Part shown: positions 52,940-60,554 of the stretch, piece after piece
Layout of the letters: each line of letters starts with the position of its first letter
Numbering within the stretch: the stretch's first letter is position 1
NCBI RefSeq assembly: GCF_002150765.1
Contig: NZ_MUYM01000064.1
Coordinates: 111,588-175,587, forward strand
Source of the DNA: Lentzea kentuckyensis
Lineage (GTDB): Bacteria > Actinomycetota > Actinomycetes > Mycobacteriales > Pseudonocardiaceae
DNA length: 64,000 nucleotides
Reading direction: 5' to 3'
Notes under the pieces: model-generated
Databases searched by the model: none
What the model saw: only the letters and a program-made list of their open reading frames with translations
Told to the model about the DNA's origin: nothing
Position numbers and translations under genes: made by a program

Positions 52940-53023
52940 ACACGCACGGGAACTCGTCACCGTCCACTGTGGACCACAGCGACGTGACGCTTGGAGTGTG
53001 ATGTGACCTGCGTCACGCAGGCA

Positions 53024-53047
53024 CGTTGGTTACGTTGAGGTGACTGG
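53024..53047 (+). promoter_or_regulatory. HxlR-type 24-bp element, copy 2
   Basis: Contains GTTGGTTACGTTGAGGTGAC, inverted relative to copy 1, ending 55 bp before the SnoaL-like gene at 53103. Suggests that gene is controlled by the HxlR protein. Confidence 0.6.
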
Positions 53048-53102
53048 GCACCGATGGTGACTATTGCCGTCACGTGGAACGAACTTTGAAAGGACACGGA
53101 TG

Positions 53103-53507
53103 ATGGCGCAGTCGAACGAGCCGTTGGACGTTGCTCGCAAGTACTTCGAGGCGTTGTCCGCCAAGGACTTCGCCGCGGTCGCAGGCATGTTCGCCGATGA
53201 CATCGTCTGGCACCAGCCCGGAGCCAACCAGTTCTCCGGCACTCGTCGCGGCGGCGAGGCTGTCGGCGAGATGTTGGGCGGCATGATGTCTGTCAGCCAG
53301 GGAACTTTCGAGATCTCGCTGACCGGTCCGCTCGCCGCCAACGGATCGATCGTCGCCGCTCCCATCCGCTTCGGCGGGATGCGCGACGGCGCGACGGTGG
53401 ACCAGGACGGCATCGACCTGCTCCGCGTCGAAGGGGATCGGATCGCCGAGGTGTGGCTGTTCTCGTCCGACCCGGTGGAAGAGGACGCGTTCTGGGGCGC
53501 TGCCTGA
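53103..53507 (+). CDS. SnoaL/NTF2-like small ligand-binding protein
   Basis: 134 aa (ATG at 53100 is equally possible; AAAGGA upstream). Cone-shaped NTF2 fold pattern: DVARKYFEALSAKDFAAVAGMFADDIVWHQPGANQFSGTRRGGEAVGEML... DLLRVEGDRIAEVWLFSSDP. Members bind or isomerise small hydrophobic molecules, or act in stress responses. Under the HxlR element, followed by a second NTF2-like gene. Confidence 0.8.
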   Translation: MAQSNEPLDVARKYFEALSAKDFAAVAGMFADDIVWHQPGANQFSGTRRGGEAVGEMLGGMMSVSQGTFEISLTGPLAANGSIVAAPIRFGGMRDGATVDQDGIDLLRVEGDRIAEVWLFSSDPVEEDAFWGAA

Positions 53508-53545
53508 TCTTGTTGCCCGCTATCGCAGTCGGAACGGGAGTTTCC

Positions 53546-53923
53546 GTGAGTAAAGAACAGGCTAACAAGGAAATCGTCGTCGAGGCGTATCAGCGCACGT
53601 TCGGCGATCTGGACCTGGACGCGATCGACAAATTCTTCAGCAAGGATTTCAAGCAGCACAATCCAACGATCGCCGACGGCCCGGAGGGCGTAAAGGCGCT
53701 GGTGCGGATGCTCTCCTCACAAGGAGTCGCAAAGCAGCAAATCGAGTTCAAACACATCGTCGCCGAAGGCGACGTCGTCATCCTCCATTCGCGCTATGAG
53801 ATGGCGGGAGCGGAGTGGCGGTTCATCGACATCTATCGTGTTGAGAACGGCCAGTTGGCTGAGCACTGGGATGCGATGATGCAGATGCCGGAAGTGCGCG
53901 CGAACACGAACCCGATGTTCTGA
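53546..53923 (+). CDS. Second SnoaL/NTF2-like protein
   Basis: 125 aa from a GTG at 53546 with GGGAG 6 nt upstream. Pattern EIVVEAYQRTFGDLDLDAIDKFFSKDFKQHNPTIADGPEGVKALVRML... FIDIYRVENGQLAEHWDAMMQMP is a SnoaL-like fold with the conserved His and Trp-Asp. It is 38 bp after the other NTF2 gene and probably in the same transcript. Substrate unknown. Confidence 0.82.
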   Translation: MSKEQANKEIVVEAYQRTFGDLDLDAIDKFFSKDFKQHNPTIADGPEGVKALVRMLSSQGVAKQQIEFKHIVAEGDVVILHSRYEMAGAEWRFIDIYRVENGQLAEHWDAMMQMPEVRANTNPMF

Positions 53924-53989
53924 CGAAAACGGTTCTCTGGTGCTCCCGTCGGGATGCCGAGCCGGGTGATGGCTGCCTGGCCCGTACAT

Positions 53990-54311
53990 CCGCCGTCGGA
54001 TGGACTCGATCCTTGAGGAAGAGCCATGGTGCGGCCGTCACGTCGTCGACGTCGGCCTCGTGGATGATCTCGGCGATGCGCCACTGCACCGGATCGGTGA
54101 TGTCGTAGCGGCGCAGGATCGTCTCGAAGCTGCAGTCGCCGCCGTGGTGCCCGAGCTCGACGCCGCGCATGTCGAACGGCGTGGCGTCGGCGGGAACCTG
54201 GGCCGGGTCGGTGACGAAGACGAACTCGGCGTCGGCGTGGACCGTGCGGCGGATGAGCCAGGCACAGGCGGCGCGGTCGATGTGGATTCCCGCGCGGGTG
54301 GCCCGCTTCAT
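53990..54311 (-). pseudogene. chrB: ChrB C-terminal domain gene, 3' truncated
   Basis: From the ATG at 54311: KRATRAGIHIDRAACAWLIRRTVHADAEFVFVTD... PFDMRGVELGHHGGDCSFETILRRYDITDPVQWRIAEIIHEADVDD is the chromate-resistance ChrB C-terminal domain (IDRxACAWLIRR, FDM, CxFE, HEAD). Homology stops about residue 95; the frame then runs on antisense into the NTF2-like gene. Overlaps the upstream half by ATGA. Confidence 0.65.
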
Positions 54312-54798
54312 GCGGTGTCCTTCTGGCCGCGGTCGGGGTGCAACGCGTCGACGGCATGGTCGGCCGCTTTCCGTTGCAGGGAAGGGAAGTAGTCGCGGCG
54401 GTGGATGCGCCGCAGCTCGGCCCGCAGCTTGCGCATGATCCGCTGCCTGTCGGCATCCGGAAGTCCCGCTGCTTGGGTGGCTTCGTCGAGCACGGCGGCG
54501 TACTCGGCCGCACGAACCTTCGCCATCGCCTGCGCGAGCTCGCGTTCCTGCGTGAGGCTCGTAAGCCGGGCCAGCCAGACCATCGCGGTGCGCCGTTGTC
54601 GACGATCTCCTCGGCGATCCAGTCGATCTGCTCACGGGTGCGCGCGTCCGCGGGCAGAGCGACCAGACCGTCCGAGATCTGTGCGACGCCGAGGCGCTTG
54701 AGCTTGCGCCACACCGTGATCCGCGGTGTCGACGGCTCCCGAGGCATCCGGTGTGACAAGAGCACCCAGGTGCCGGGCTGGTCAATAGAGGTAGACAT
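54308..54798 (-). pseudogene. chrB: ChrB N-terminal domain gene, frameshifted
   Basis: From the ATG at 54798: GTWVLLSHRMPREPSTPRITVWRKLKRLGVAQISDGLVALPADARTREQIDWIAEEIVDNGA. The frame then shifts near 54590 to MVWLARLTSLTQERELAQAMAKVRAAEYAAVLDEA... LRRIHRRDYFPS, the second half of the ChrB N-terminal domain. One indel separates the halves. Unless it is a sequencing error, the gene is inactive. Confidence 0.7.
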
Positions 54799-55150
54799 CG
54801 ACCACCAATGCCGCGACGCCCGCGAGTAGTGCGACGACAGCGACTCGCCTGCCGGAGTCGCTGCCCTGTGGACCGAATCCAAGCAGCAACGCGGCCGTGG
54901 CGATGGCGAACACGCCGCTGCCGGTGTCCTGCCAGCTGACGGGGAACACCGCGATGGGGGCGTCGGTGAAGAACCCCGGTGCGTGCACGGCGTTGAGGAT
55001 CGCGTTCCAGGCCGCGGGCCCGAGCCCGGCGGCGAGGCCCGCGGTCACGATCACTCCCGCGCGGCGCGGCGGCACGAGCAACGCGACCACGACCGCGGCC
55101 AGGACGGCGGAGAGTGCGGCGCCGTGAGCGACGGTGGACCAGCTGAGCAT
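54782..55150 (-). CDS. Four-helix membrane protein upstream of chrB
   Basis: 122 aa from the ATG at 55150, with AAGGAG 7 nt upstream. Four hydrophobic helices with few charged residues (LSAVLAAVVVALLVP, GVIVTAGLAAGLGPAAWNAIL, GVFAIATAALLLGFG, VAVVALLAGVAALVVDVYLY). Overlaps chrB by 17 bp. Family not recognised; its place suggests a part in chromate or oxyanion stress. Confidence 0.65.
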   Translation of the reverse strand: MLSWSTVAHGAALSAVLAAVVVALLVPPRRAGVIVTAGLAAGLGPAAWNAILNAVHAPGFFTDAPIAVFPVSWQDTGSGVFAIATAALLLGFGPQGSDSGRRVAVVALLAGVAALVVDVYLY

Positions 55151-55227
55151 CTGGAACTCCTTCCGCCGGGCAGTGCAACCACGGTTACTCATGCCAGCCG
55201 TGTCGTGAAGGAGCTGTGCAGCCGAAG

Positions 55228-55394
55228 TCAGCTCGACGTGCGGCGCCGCAGGAACCTGCGGGCCACCACCCCCATCAGCAGATGCGCGGCGATGGCGATC
55301 ACGGTGACCACCAGCCGAACTTGTAGCCGAGTCCGATGTGGATGATCAGGCCGATGAGGGCGGCGGCCAGGGTGAGCTTGCTCGCGATCTTCAC
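55228..55394 (-). pseudogene. Small two-helix membrane protein gene with a frameshift
   Basis: From a GTG at 55394 overlapping the methyltransferase stop (GTGA): MKIASKLTLAAALIGLIIHIGLGYKFG, then after a one-base shift VVTVIAIAAHLLMGVVARRFLRRRTSS-stop. The total length is not a multiple of three. Both helices look real, so this is a recently broken or misread gene. Confidence 0.45.
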
Positions 55395-56029
55395 CGGGCG
55401 ACGCCGGGCTTGTCGGCGCGAACGCAGTGCAGGAACCAGCTGACCTTGGTGCTCGGTCCGAGGTCGAACCCCGCCCCCGCGAGCATGGGGGCGATCCGCT
55501 CGACCGGGTTGTCGCGCATCGTCTCCCCGGCGGTCGCCCCGACCAGGTGCCGAGCCAGGAATCCCTGTGGTGGCAGGAAGTCCGCGATCAGCACGCGGCC
55601 TCCCGGTCGCAGCACGCGGAACATCTCGGCGAACGCCTGGGCGCGCGCGTCCTCGGGGATGTGGTGGATTGCCAGGCTGGACACCACTACGTCGAACGAC
55701 GCGTCCGGCAGATCCAGGGCTTCCGCCTTGCCGACCAGGAACGAGCAGCCGGCGCCGGCCCGCTTTCGGTTGGCCTCCGCGATCATCTGCTCGGACACGT
55801 CGATGCCGACGGCTCGTGACCCGGCCTGTGCGGCGAGCGAGGTGAGGTAGCCGGGCCCGCAGCCGATGTCGAGCACCTCGTCGCCCGCGTGCACGTCGGC
55901 GAGTTCGACGAGGCGGCCGAAGATGCGACGCCGGCGCCCGGCGAACACCAGGGATGAGAGCAGTTCGTAGGCACGGGCCTGGTGGATCGCGCCGCTGGGG
56001 GAGTTCCCGTGCGACCTGACCTTGTGCAT
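55391..56029 (-). CDS. Class I SAM-dependent methyltransferase
   Basis: 212 aa from the ATG at 56029 (AGGAGG upstream; longer starts would run into the operator). Motifs VLDIGCGPGYLTSLAAQAG, AVGIDVSEQMI, ALDLPDASFDVVVSSLAIHHIP and RVLRPGGRVLIADFLPP. UbiE/Methyltransf_11 type. Divergent from a TetR gene across nested TTAGTC palindromes, so probably TetR-repressed. Confidence 0.87.
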   Translation of the reverse strand: MHKVRSHGNSPSGAIHQARAYELLSSLVFAGRRRRIFGRLVELADVHAGDEVLDIGCGPGYLTSLAAQAGSRAVGIDVSEQMIAEANRKRAGAGCSFLVGKAEALDLPDASFDVVVSSLAIHHIPEDARAQAFAEMFRVLRPGGRVLIADFLPPQGFLARHLVGATAGETMRDNPVERIAPMLAGAGFDLGPSTKVSWFLHCVRADKPGVAR

Positions 56030-56043
56030 CGCGTCCTCCTCTA

Positions 56044-56092
56044 ACTTAGTCGCCACTAAGTAGTGGCGGACACGAGCTTAGTCATGACTAAG
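56044..56092. promoter_or_regulatory. Nested palindromes, TetR operator region
   Basis: ACTTAGTCGCCACTAAGT (56044-56061), the overlapping CGCCACTAAGTAGTGGCG (56051-56068) and the perfect 16-bp CTTAGTCATGACTAAG (56077-56092). All lie between the methyltransferase start and the TetR start. Two CTTAGT(N4)ACTAAG-type boxes suit a dimeric TetR bound twice. Confidence 0.7.
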
Positions 56093-56114
56093 TAGAGCTG
56101 TCTAGGATGCTTCC

Positions 56115-56723
56115 GTGACCGAACAACGTGAGCGCCGGACCAGGATGTCCGCCGAGGAGCGCCGCGAGTCGATCCTGGCGGCGGCGACCGAGCTGTTCGC
56201 CGAGGTCGGCTACCTGCGCGGCAAGACGTCCGTGGTCGCGCGCAAGATCGGCGTGAGCGAACCGGTGGTGTTCCAGAACTTCGGCACGAAGGCGACGTTG
56301 TTCGCCGCCGTGGTGGACCAGGCCGCGGACCACATCTGCCGCCTGGTCGAACGGTTCGCGACCGCGGACGTGCCGGTGGTGGGGCTGCTCGAGATGATGC
56401 TCGACCCCGAACACCTGCGGCACGTGCACAGCGCGGGCTCAGTGGGGGCGATCTTCGCCGATGCCGCCACGATCCACGACGAGCCGGAGATCGAGGCGGC
56501 CACCCGGCGCGCCGTGCGGAGGTTCGCGGCCGCGATCACGGGGTTGCTCGAGCGCGGCCGTGCCAACGGAGAGCTCCGGCCCGACCTGGACGCCGAAGCC
56601 GCCGCTTGGTGGTTGCTGTCGATGGTCTCCTCACAGCGGTTCCGCCAGTCCACCGCCACCGACCCGAAGGCGATCGAGGAACGGCTCGCCGCGAGCACGC
56701 TCGGCTTCCTGACCGGACGCTGA
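56115..56723 (+). CDS. TetR-family transcriptional regulator
   Basis: 202 aa from a GTG at 56115. HTH: RRESILAAATELFAEVGYLRGKTSVVARKIGVSEPVVFQNFGTKATLFAAVV, with PVVFQNFG in place of the usual xxxYYHF. Effector domain follows. Controls itself and the divergent methyltransferase through the palindromes at 56044-56092 (inferred). Confidence 0.9.
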   Translation: MTEQRERRTRMSAEERRESILAAATELFAEVGYLRGKTSVVARKIGVSEPVVFQNFGTKATLFAAVVDQAADHICRLVERFATADVPVVGLLEMMLDPEHLRHVHSAGSVGAIFADAATIHDEPEIEAATRRAVRRFAAAITGLLERGRANGELRPDLDAEAAAWWLLSMVSSQRFRQSTATDPKAIEERLAASTLGFLTGR

Positions 56724-57317
56724 TCAGCTCCGGCTGACGAGCAGGTACCGCTCGTCGTCGATCACGCGCCCCCACAACGCCGGGCTGTCCAGCCGCGTGA
56801 CACCGGCGTCTTCGCGCACGGCCAGCACCAGTTCGCGGCACTCGGCGGAGGTCAGGCCGGCACCCGTCGACCAGCGTCCCTCGATGAGCACGAGCAGGCC
56901 GCCGGGCTTGAGCAGATCGACCCAGAGCTTCAACGCGGCAGCAGGGTCGGGCAGCGCCCACAGCACATGCCGGGCGAGCACGACGTCGCACGACGCCGGT
57001 GCGCAAGGAGGCTGGGAGGCATCGCCCTGGATGAACTCGGCCGGCACTGCGGCGGCGTTCGCCTTGGCCCGCGCGGCCGCGATCATCCGTCCGGACAGAT
57101 CGACGCCGCGGACCCGGTGCCCGGCTTGCGCCAGCAGCACGGAGAGGCTGCCGGTGCCGCACCCCAGATCGACCACGGACGCCGCATCGCCCGGCATCAG
57201 CGGCAGAAGCACGGCCGTCCACGCCGCGCGTACTTCGGGATCGAGCAGTCCGTGATCCGGTTCCTGGTCGAAGGTCGCCGCGTGCTGGTCCCAGAACTCG
57301 CGCACCGCATCGGTCAT
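56724..57317 (-). CDS. Class I SAM-dependent methyltransferase
   Basis: 197 aa. VREFWDQHAATFDQEPDHGLLDPEVRAAW, then SVVDLGCGTGSLSVLLAQAGHRVRGVDLSGRM, QGDASQPPCAPASCDVVLARHVLWALPDP and LLKPGGLLVLIEGRW. Complete Methyltransf_11/25 domain. Stop directly abuts the TetR gene end (convergent). Substrate unknown. Confidence 0.87.
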   Translation of the reverse strand: MTDAVREFWDQHAATFDQEPDHGLLDPEVRAAWTAVLLPLMPGDAASVVDLGCGTGSLSVLLAQAGHRVRGVDLSGRMIAAARAKANAAAVPAEFIQGDASQPPCAPASCDVVLARHVLWALPDPAAALKLWVDLLKPGGLLVLIEGRWSTGAGLTSAECRELVLAVREDAGVTRLDSPALWGRVIDDERYLLVSRS

Positions 57318-57463
57318 GCGTGAAGTCTGCCAATTTCGACTGCGATCATGGTCATGCGGTCCCTGACCTCGAGGTCATGGGGTGTGACGCTGCCGATTCC
57401 CACCGCCGCACCCGTTCCGGAGGCCCAATGCGGCTCCATGGGTGATGACCGGGCAAACATGCC

Positions 57464-57505
57464 GATGGGGCCGCCTCCGGGAGATGTCCCGAAAACGGCC
57501 CCATC
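57464..57505 (-). terminator. Terminator hairpin of kamA
   Basis: 10-bp perfect stem GATGGGGCCG/CGGCCCCATC with a 22-nt loop, 9 bp after the kamA stop. The same structure accompanies kamA fragment B at 39090. Confidence 0.65.
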
Positions 57506-57513
57506 GCGACCTG

Positions 57514-58902
57514 TCAGGCCTGGTCGGACCACCACTTCTGGCCGGCCTCACCGAGCGTCGAGATCGGGTCGTAGTAGGGATAGCGACGGTCCAGCGCCTC
57601 GGGGTCCTCGAGCTCGATCCCGGTCCGGTAGTTCTTGGTCCAGTAGGAGATCCCGAGCTCACGGTCATATTCAGCGAGCTGGTGCACCCACCTCTTGCCC
57701 ACGTACGGCACGTCGCACACGATGCGAGGAGTGGCATACCCAGGCAGATAACCCATGATCGCGTGCTGGAGCTCCTGCGCCTCCCACACCGACACCCGCC
57801 AGTGCTCAGCGTTGGGGATCATGTCGCACATATAGAAGTAGTACGGCAGGATGTTCGCTTCCCCTTGCAGCGCAAAGCAAAGATCCAGCAGGTCGTCCGA
57901 CGTGGCGTTGACGCCCTTCATCAGCACGCCCTGGTTGCGCACGTCGCGAACGCCCACCTCCAGGGCCGTGCGGGCGGCCTCGGCCACTAGAGGCGTCACG
58001 GACTGGGCGTGGTTGACGTGGGTGTGGATCGCCAGGTTCACGCCGCGGCGGGAGGCGGTGCGGGCGACTCGTTCCAGGCCTTCCACGACGCGCGGCTGGA
58101 GCCAGTGCTGGGGGAGGCCGGCCAGGGCCTTGGTGGCCAGGCGGACGTCGCGGACGGTCTCGATGTCGAGCAGGCGCATCAGGAACGACTCGAGTTGCGG
58201 CCACGGCACGTTTGCCACGTCACCGCCGGAGACGACGACGTCGCGCACGCCGGGGGTTTTCTTCAGGTAGTCGATCATTTGGTCTTGGCGGTCGACCGGC
58301 TTCAGCGAGAGCTTGTGCTTGTCGATCAGCGGCGTGGAGTTGCCGACCAGGTCCATGCGGGTGCAGTGGCCGCAGTACTGCGGGCAGGTCGACACCATCT
58401 CGGCCAGGACCTTGGTCGGGTAGCGGTGGGTCAACCCCTCGACGACCCACATCTCGGCCTCGTGCAGCGAGTCGCGCTGGGAGTGCGGGTGCGACGGCCA
58501 GCGCGGGTCGCGGTCGGAGCGCACCGGCAGCATGTAGCGGCGGACCGGGTCGGCCAGGAAGGCCTCGGTGAACTCGGACGGCGTCAGGGCGCTGTCGACC
58601 GCCATGGTGTTGAGCATCTGTGGCGGGATCAGCATCGACATCGTCGCGAAGTTCTCCTGGTCGGCGGCCAGGTCGTCGTAGAACTTCTCGGTCAGCAGGT
58701 CGCCGGTGACCTTGCGGAGCTGCTTGACGTTCTTCACGCAGTTCACCCGCTGCCACTGGGCGTCGCGCCACTGCGCCTCGGTCACGTGGGACCAACCCGG
58801 GAAGCGCCGCCAGTCGGGTTCGACCAGCTCACGGCGCACGTACGTGTACGGCTGGCGGTCCAGCCGTTCCAACGCCGTGGGGGCGTCGTGCAGCGCAGTC
58901 AT
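57514..58902 (-). CDS. kamA: Lysine 2,3-aminomutase (radical SAM, PLP)
   Basis: 462 aa. Radical-SAM cluster ligands Cys173, Cys177 and Cys180 (CPQYCGHC), matching CX3CX2C. The GGD motif in VVVSGGDVANVPWP and TKALAGLPQHW, NLAIHTHVNH follow the KamA pattern. Converts L-lysine to L-beta-lysine with SAM and PLP. Beta-lysine feeds osmolyte, antibiotic or degradation pathways; kdd nearby favours degradation. Two displaced copies of its 3' end lie downstream at 39.1 and 36.4 kb. It reads alone, with an AAGATAT-type motif before it. Confidence 0.88.
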   Translation of the reverse strand: MTALHDAPTALERLDRQPYTYVRRELVEPDWRRFPGWSHVTEAQWRDAQWQRVNCVKNVKQLRKVTGDLLTEKFYDDLAADQENFATMSMLIPPQMLNTMAVDSALTPSEFTEAFLADPVRRYMLPVRSDRDPRWPSHPHSQRDSLHEAEMWVVEGLTHRYPTKVLAEMVSTCPQYCGHCTRMDLVGNSTPLIDKHKLSLKPVDRQDQMIDYLKKTPGVRDVVVSGGDVANVPWPQLESFLMRLLDIETVRDVRLATKALAGLPQHWLQPRVVEGLERVARTASRRGVNLAIHTHVNHAQSVTPLVAEAARTALEVGVRDVRNQGVLMKGVNATSDDLLDLCFALQGEANILPYYFYMCDMIPNAEHWRVSVWEAQELQHAIMGYLPGYATPRIVCDVPYVGKRWVHQLAEYDRELGISYWTKNYRTGIELEDPEALDRRYPYYDPISTLGEAGQKWWSDQA

Positions 58903-59032
58903 CCGTACTCCTCAGCGTCGAGGTCGCGTAAAGATATCCTGTCACATCGCTAGCTTGCCGTAAATATTTCAGATCAAGCCCTGGTTGAGGGCAGGTCGGG
59001 AGCAATTGGGGACCGTCGCGCGTTGTGCGGGT

Positions 59033-59497
59033 ATGCCTGTTTTCGCGCTGCTGTTGCTCGGGATGTTCGCCGAGATCGCGGTCATGATCGCCGTCGGCAA
59101 CGCCATCGGCGGGCTCTGGACGATCGCGTTGTTGCTGGTCGGCACCCTCGCGGGGTTGTCGCTGGTGCGCCGGCAGGGTGCGCAGACGATGGCCGCCTTC
59201 TCCGAGGCCGTGTGGAAGCGTCAGCAGCCGCACCAGGAGATGGCCGACGGCGTGCTGATCGCGGCGGCCGGTGCGTTGATCATGGTGCCGGGCTTCATCA
59301 GCGACGTCGCGGCGCTGTTCCTGCTGTTCCCGCCCACGCGCCGGCTGGTGAGCCGCCGGATCGCGCGCAAGGCGGAGGCGGCCGCGCTGAAGTTCGAGCA
59401 CGAACGTCGCTTCGGGGCCGGTCAGGTCGTCGAGGGTGAAGTGATCGACGTCGCCGCCGAGCCTGTGATCATCGCGGAACGGCGCGAGCTGACGTGA
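59033..59497 (+). CDS. fxsA: FxsA family membrane protein
   Basis: 154 aa from the ATG at 59033. Three membrane helices with the FxsA signature GTLAGLSLVRRQGAQTMAAF and DGVLIAAAGALIMVPGFISDVAALFLLFPPTRRLV. Inner-membrane protein known to affect phage exclusion in E. coli; the role in actinomycetes is unclear. Overlaps the next gene by GTGA. Confidence 0.9.
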   Translation: MPVFALLLLGMFAEIAVMIAVGNAIGGLWTIALLLVGTLAGLSLVRRQGAQTMAAFSEAVWKRQQPHQEMADGVLIAAAGALIMVPGFISDVAALFLLFPPTRRLVSRRIARKAEAAALKFEHERRFGAGQVVEGEVIDVAAEPVIIAERRELT

Positions 59498-60054
59498 TCC
59501 GCGCGTACCGGCCCGCTGACCTGGACGCGCTCTACGACATCTGCCTCGACACCGGCAATGGCGGCCTTGGTGCGCGCCATCTGTTCGACGACCCGCGCCT
59601 GCTCGGCCACGCCTACGTCGGTCCGTACGTGGCGTTCGAGCCTGACCTGGCGTTCGTGGTGGAGGACGACCTCGGGGTCTGCGGGTACGCGATCGCGGCG
59701 TCCGACAGCGAGGCCTTCGAGGACCGCTGTGACCGCGACTGGTGGCCTGACCTGCGCATTCGGTATCCGTTGACGAAGAACGTCAATCGGGTCGTGCGGC
59801 ACATCCACGACCCGGCGCGGGTCGACCCGTTCCTGGTGAAGGACTATCCCGCGCACATGCACGCGAACCTGTTGCCTCGCGCGAAGGGCAAGGGGTTCGG
59901 CGGTGCGTTGGTCCGCACCGTGCTTGAACGTCTCGAGAAGGGCGTCCATGTGCACGTGCGGCACCACAACACACACGGGCTCGGGTTCTGGGAACACCTC
60001 GGCTTCCGCGTGATCGACTCCGCCGACAAGCTCGTCCTGGGCCTGCGTCTCTGA
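59494..60054 (+). CDS. GNAT-family N-acetyltransferase
   Basis: 186 aa from a GTG at 59494, coupled to fxsA. YRPADLDALYDICLDTGNGG at the start, long central insert (DWWPDLRIRYP) and the acetyl-CoA loop AKGKGFGGALVRTVLERL, then HHNTHGLGFWEHLGFRVID. It belongs to the group resembling the acetyltransferase-like domain of O-GlcNAcase proteins. Acceptor unknown. Confidence 0.87.
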   Translation: MIRAYRPADLDALYDICLDTGNGGLGARHLFDDPRLLGHAYVGPYVAFEPDLAFVVEDDLGVCGYAIAASDSEAFEDRCDRDWWPDLRIRYPLTKNVNRVVRHIHDPARVDPFLVKDYPAHMHANLLPRAKGKGFGGALVRTVLERLEKGVHVHVRHHNTHGLGFWEHLGFRVIDSADKLVLGLRL

Positions 60055-60057
60055 ACG

Positions 60058-60453
60058 TCAGGCGAGCAGGTCCTTCAGCAGCAGCTCGAAGTCGAGGACC
60101 TCATGCCCGGCCGGGACCACCGCGTAGGTGGACTCCAGGAACCGGTGCAGCTCCTCGAACGACAGGTGGAACACCGCGTGCGAGTCCTCGGTGAACAGCT
60201 CCAGCATGAGCACGTCCCCCTGGAGCGGCCGCAGCCGGACGTCCCCGATGCCCGTCGGCGACAGCAGGCCGTCGGAGAGGAGATCCCGGCCGACCAGCCA
60301 GGTCGACTCCTGGTCTCTGGTGTGAAACCGCAGCGTGACGGCGTGCGGATCGTCTGAGCGGTAGTGGAGATCGACGTTCATCGGCTCGACTGTGCCGTCC
60401 GGTCGAATGAACTCAACGACGGTTGCGGTTCCGATCCGCGTCTCGTTGAACAT
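60058..60453 (-). CDS. SsgA-family sporulation/cell-division regulator (SALP)
   Basis: 131 aa with GAGGAGG before the ATG. LHYRSDDPHAVTLRFHTRDQESTWLVGRDLLSDGLLSPTGIGDVRLRP and VFHLSFEELHRFLESTYAVVPAGHE are characteristic of SsgA-like proteins, which place septa and wall-synthesis sites in mycelial actinomycetes. Which paralogue it is cannot be told. Convergent with the acetyltransferase gene, 3 bp apart. Its presence indicates a sporulating or mycelial host. Confidence 0.9.
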   Translation of the reverse strand: MFNETRIGTATVVEFIRPDGTVEPMNVDLHYRSDDPHAVTLRFHTRDQESTWLVGRDLLSDGLLSPTGIGDVRLRPLQGDVLMLELFTEDSHAVFHLSFEELHRFLESTYAVVPAGHEVLDFELLLKDLLA

Positions 60454-60554
60454 CGCCGTTCCTCCTCCGCATCGAGGGCGTCGCAGTACACACGGCTCCC
60501 GTTCAGGATCGGTTCAACGCTTTTTCGAACGGCTCACTGGGTACCTGAAGTCGC

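Noticed and set aside
36295..57463. Searched the accreted island for integrase, transposase or IS ends
   Set aside because: No recombinase or transposase gene and no convincing terminal inverted repeats were seen, so no mobile element is annotated despite the kamA repeats.
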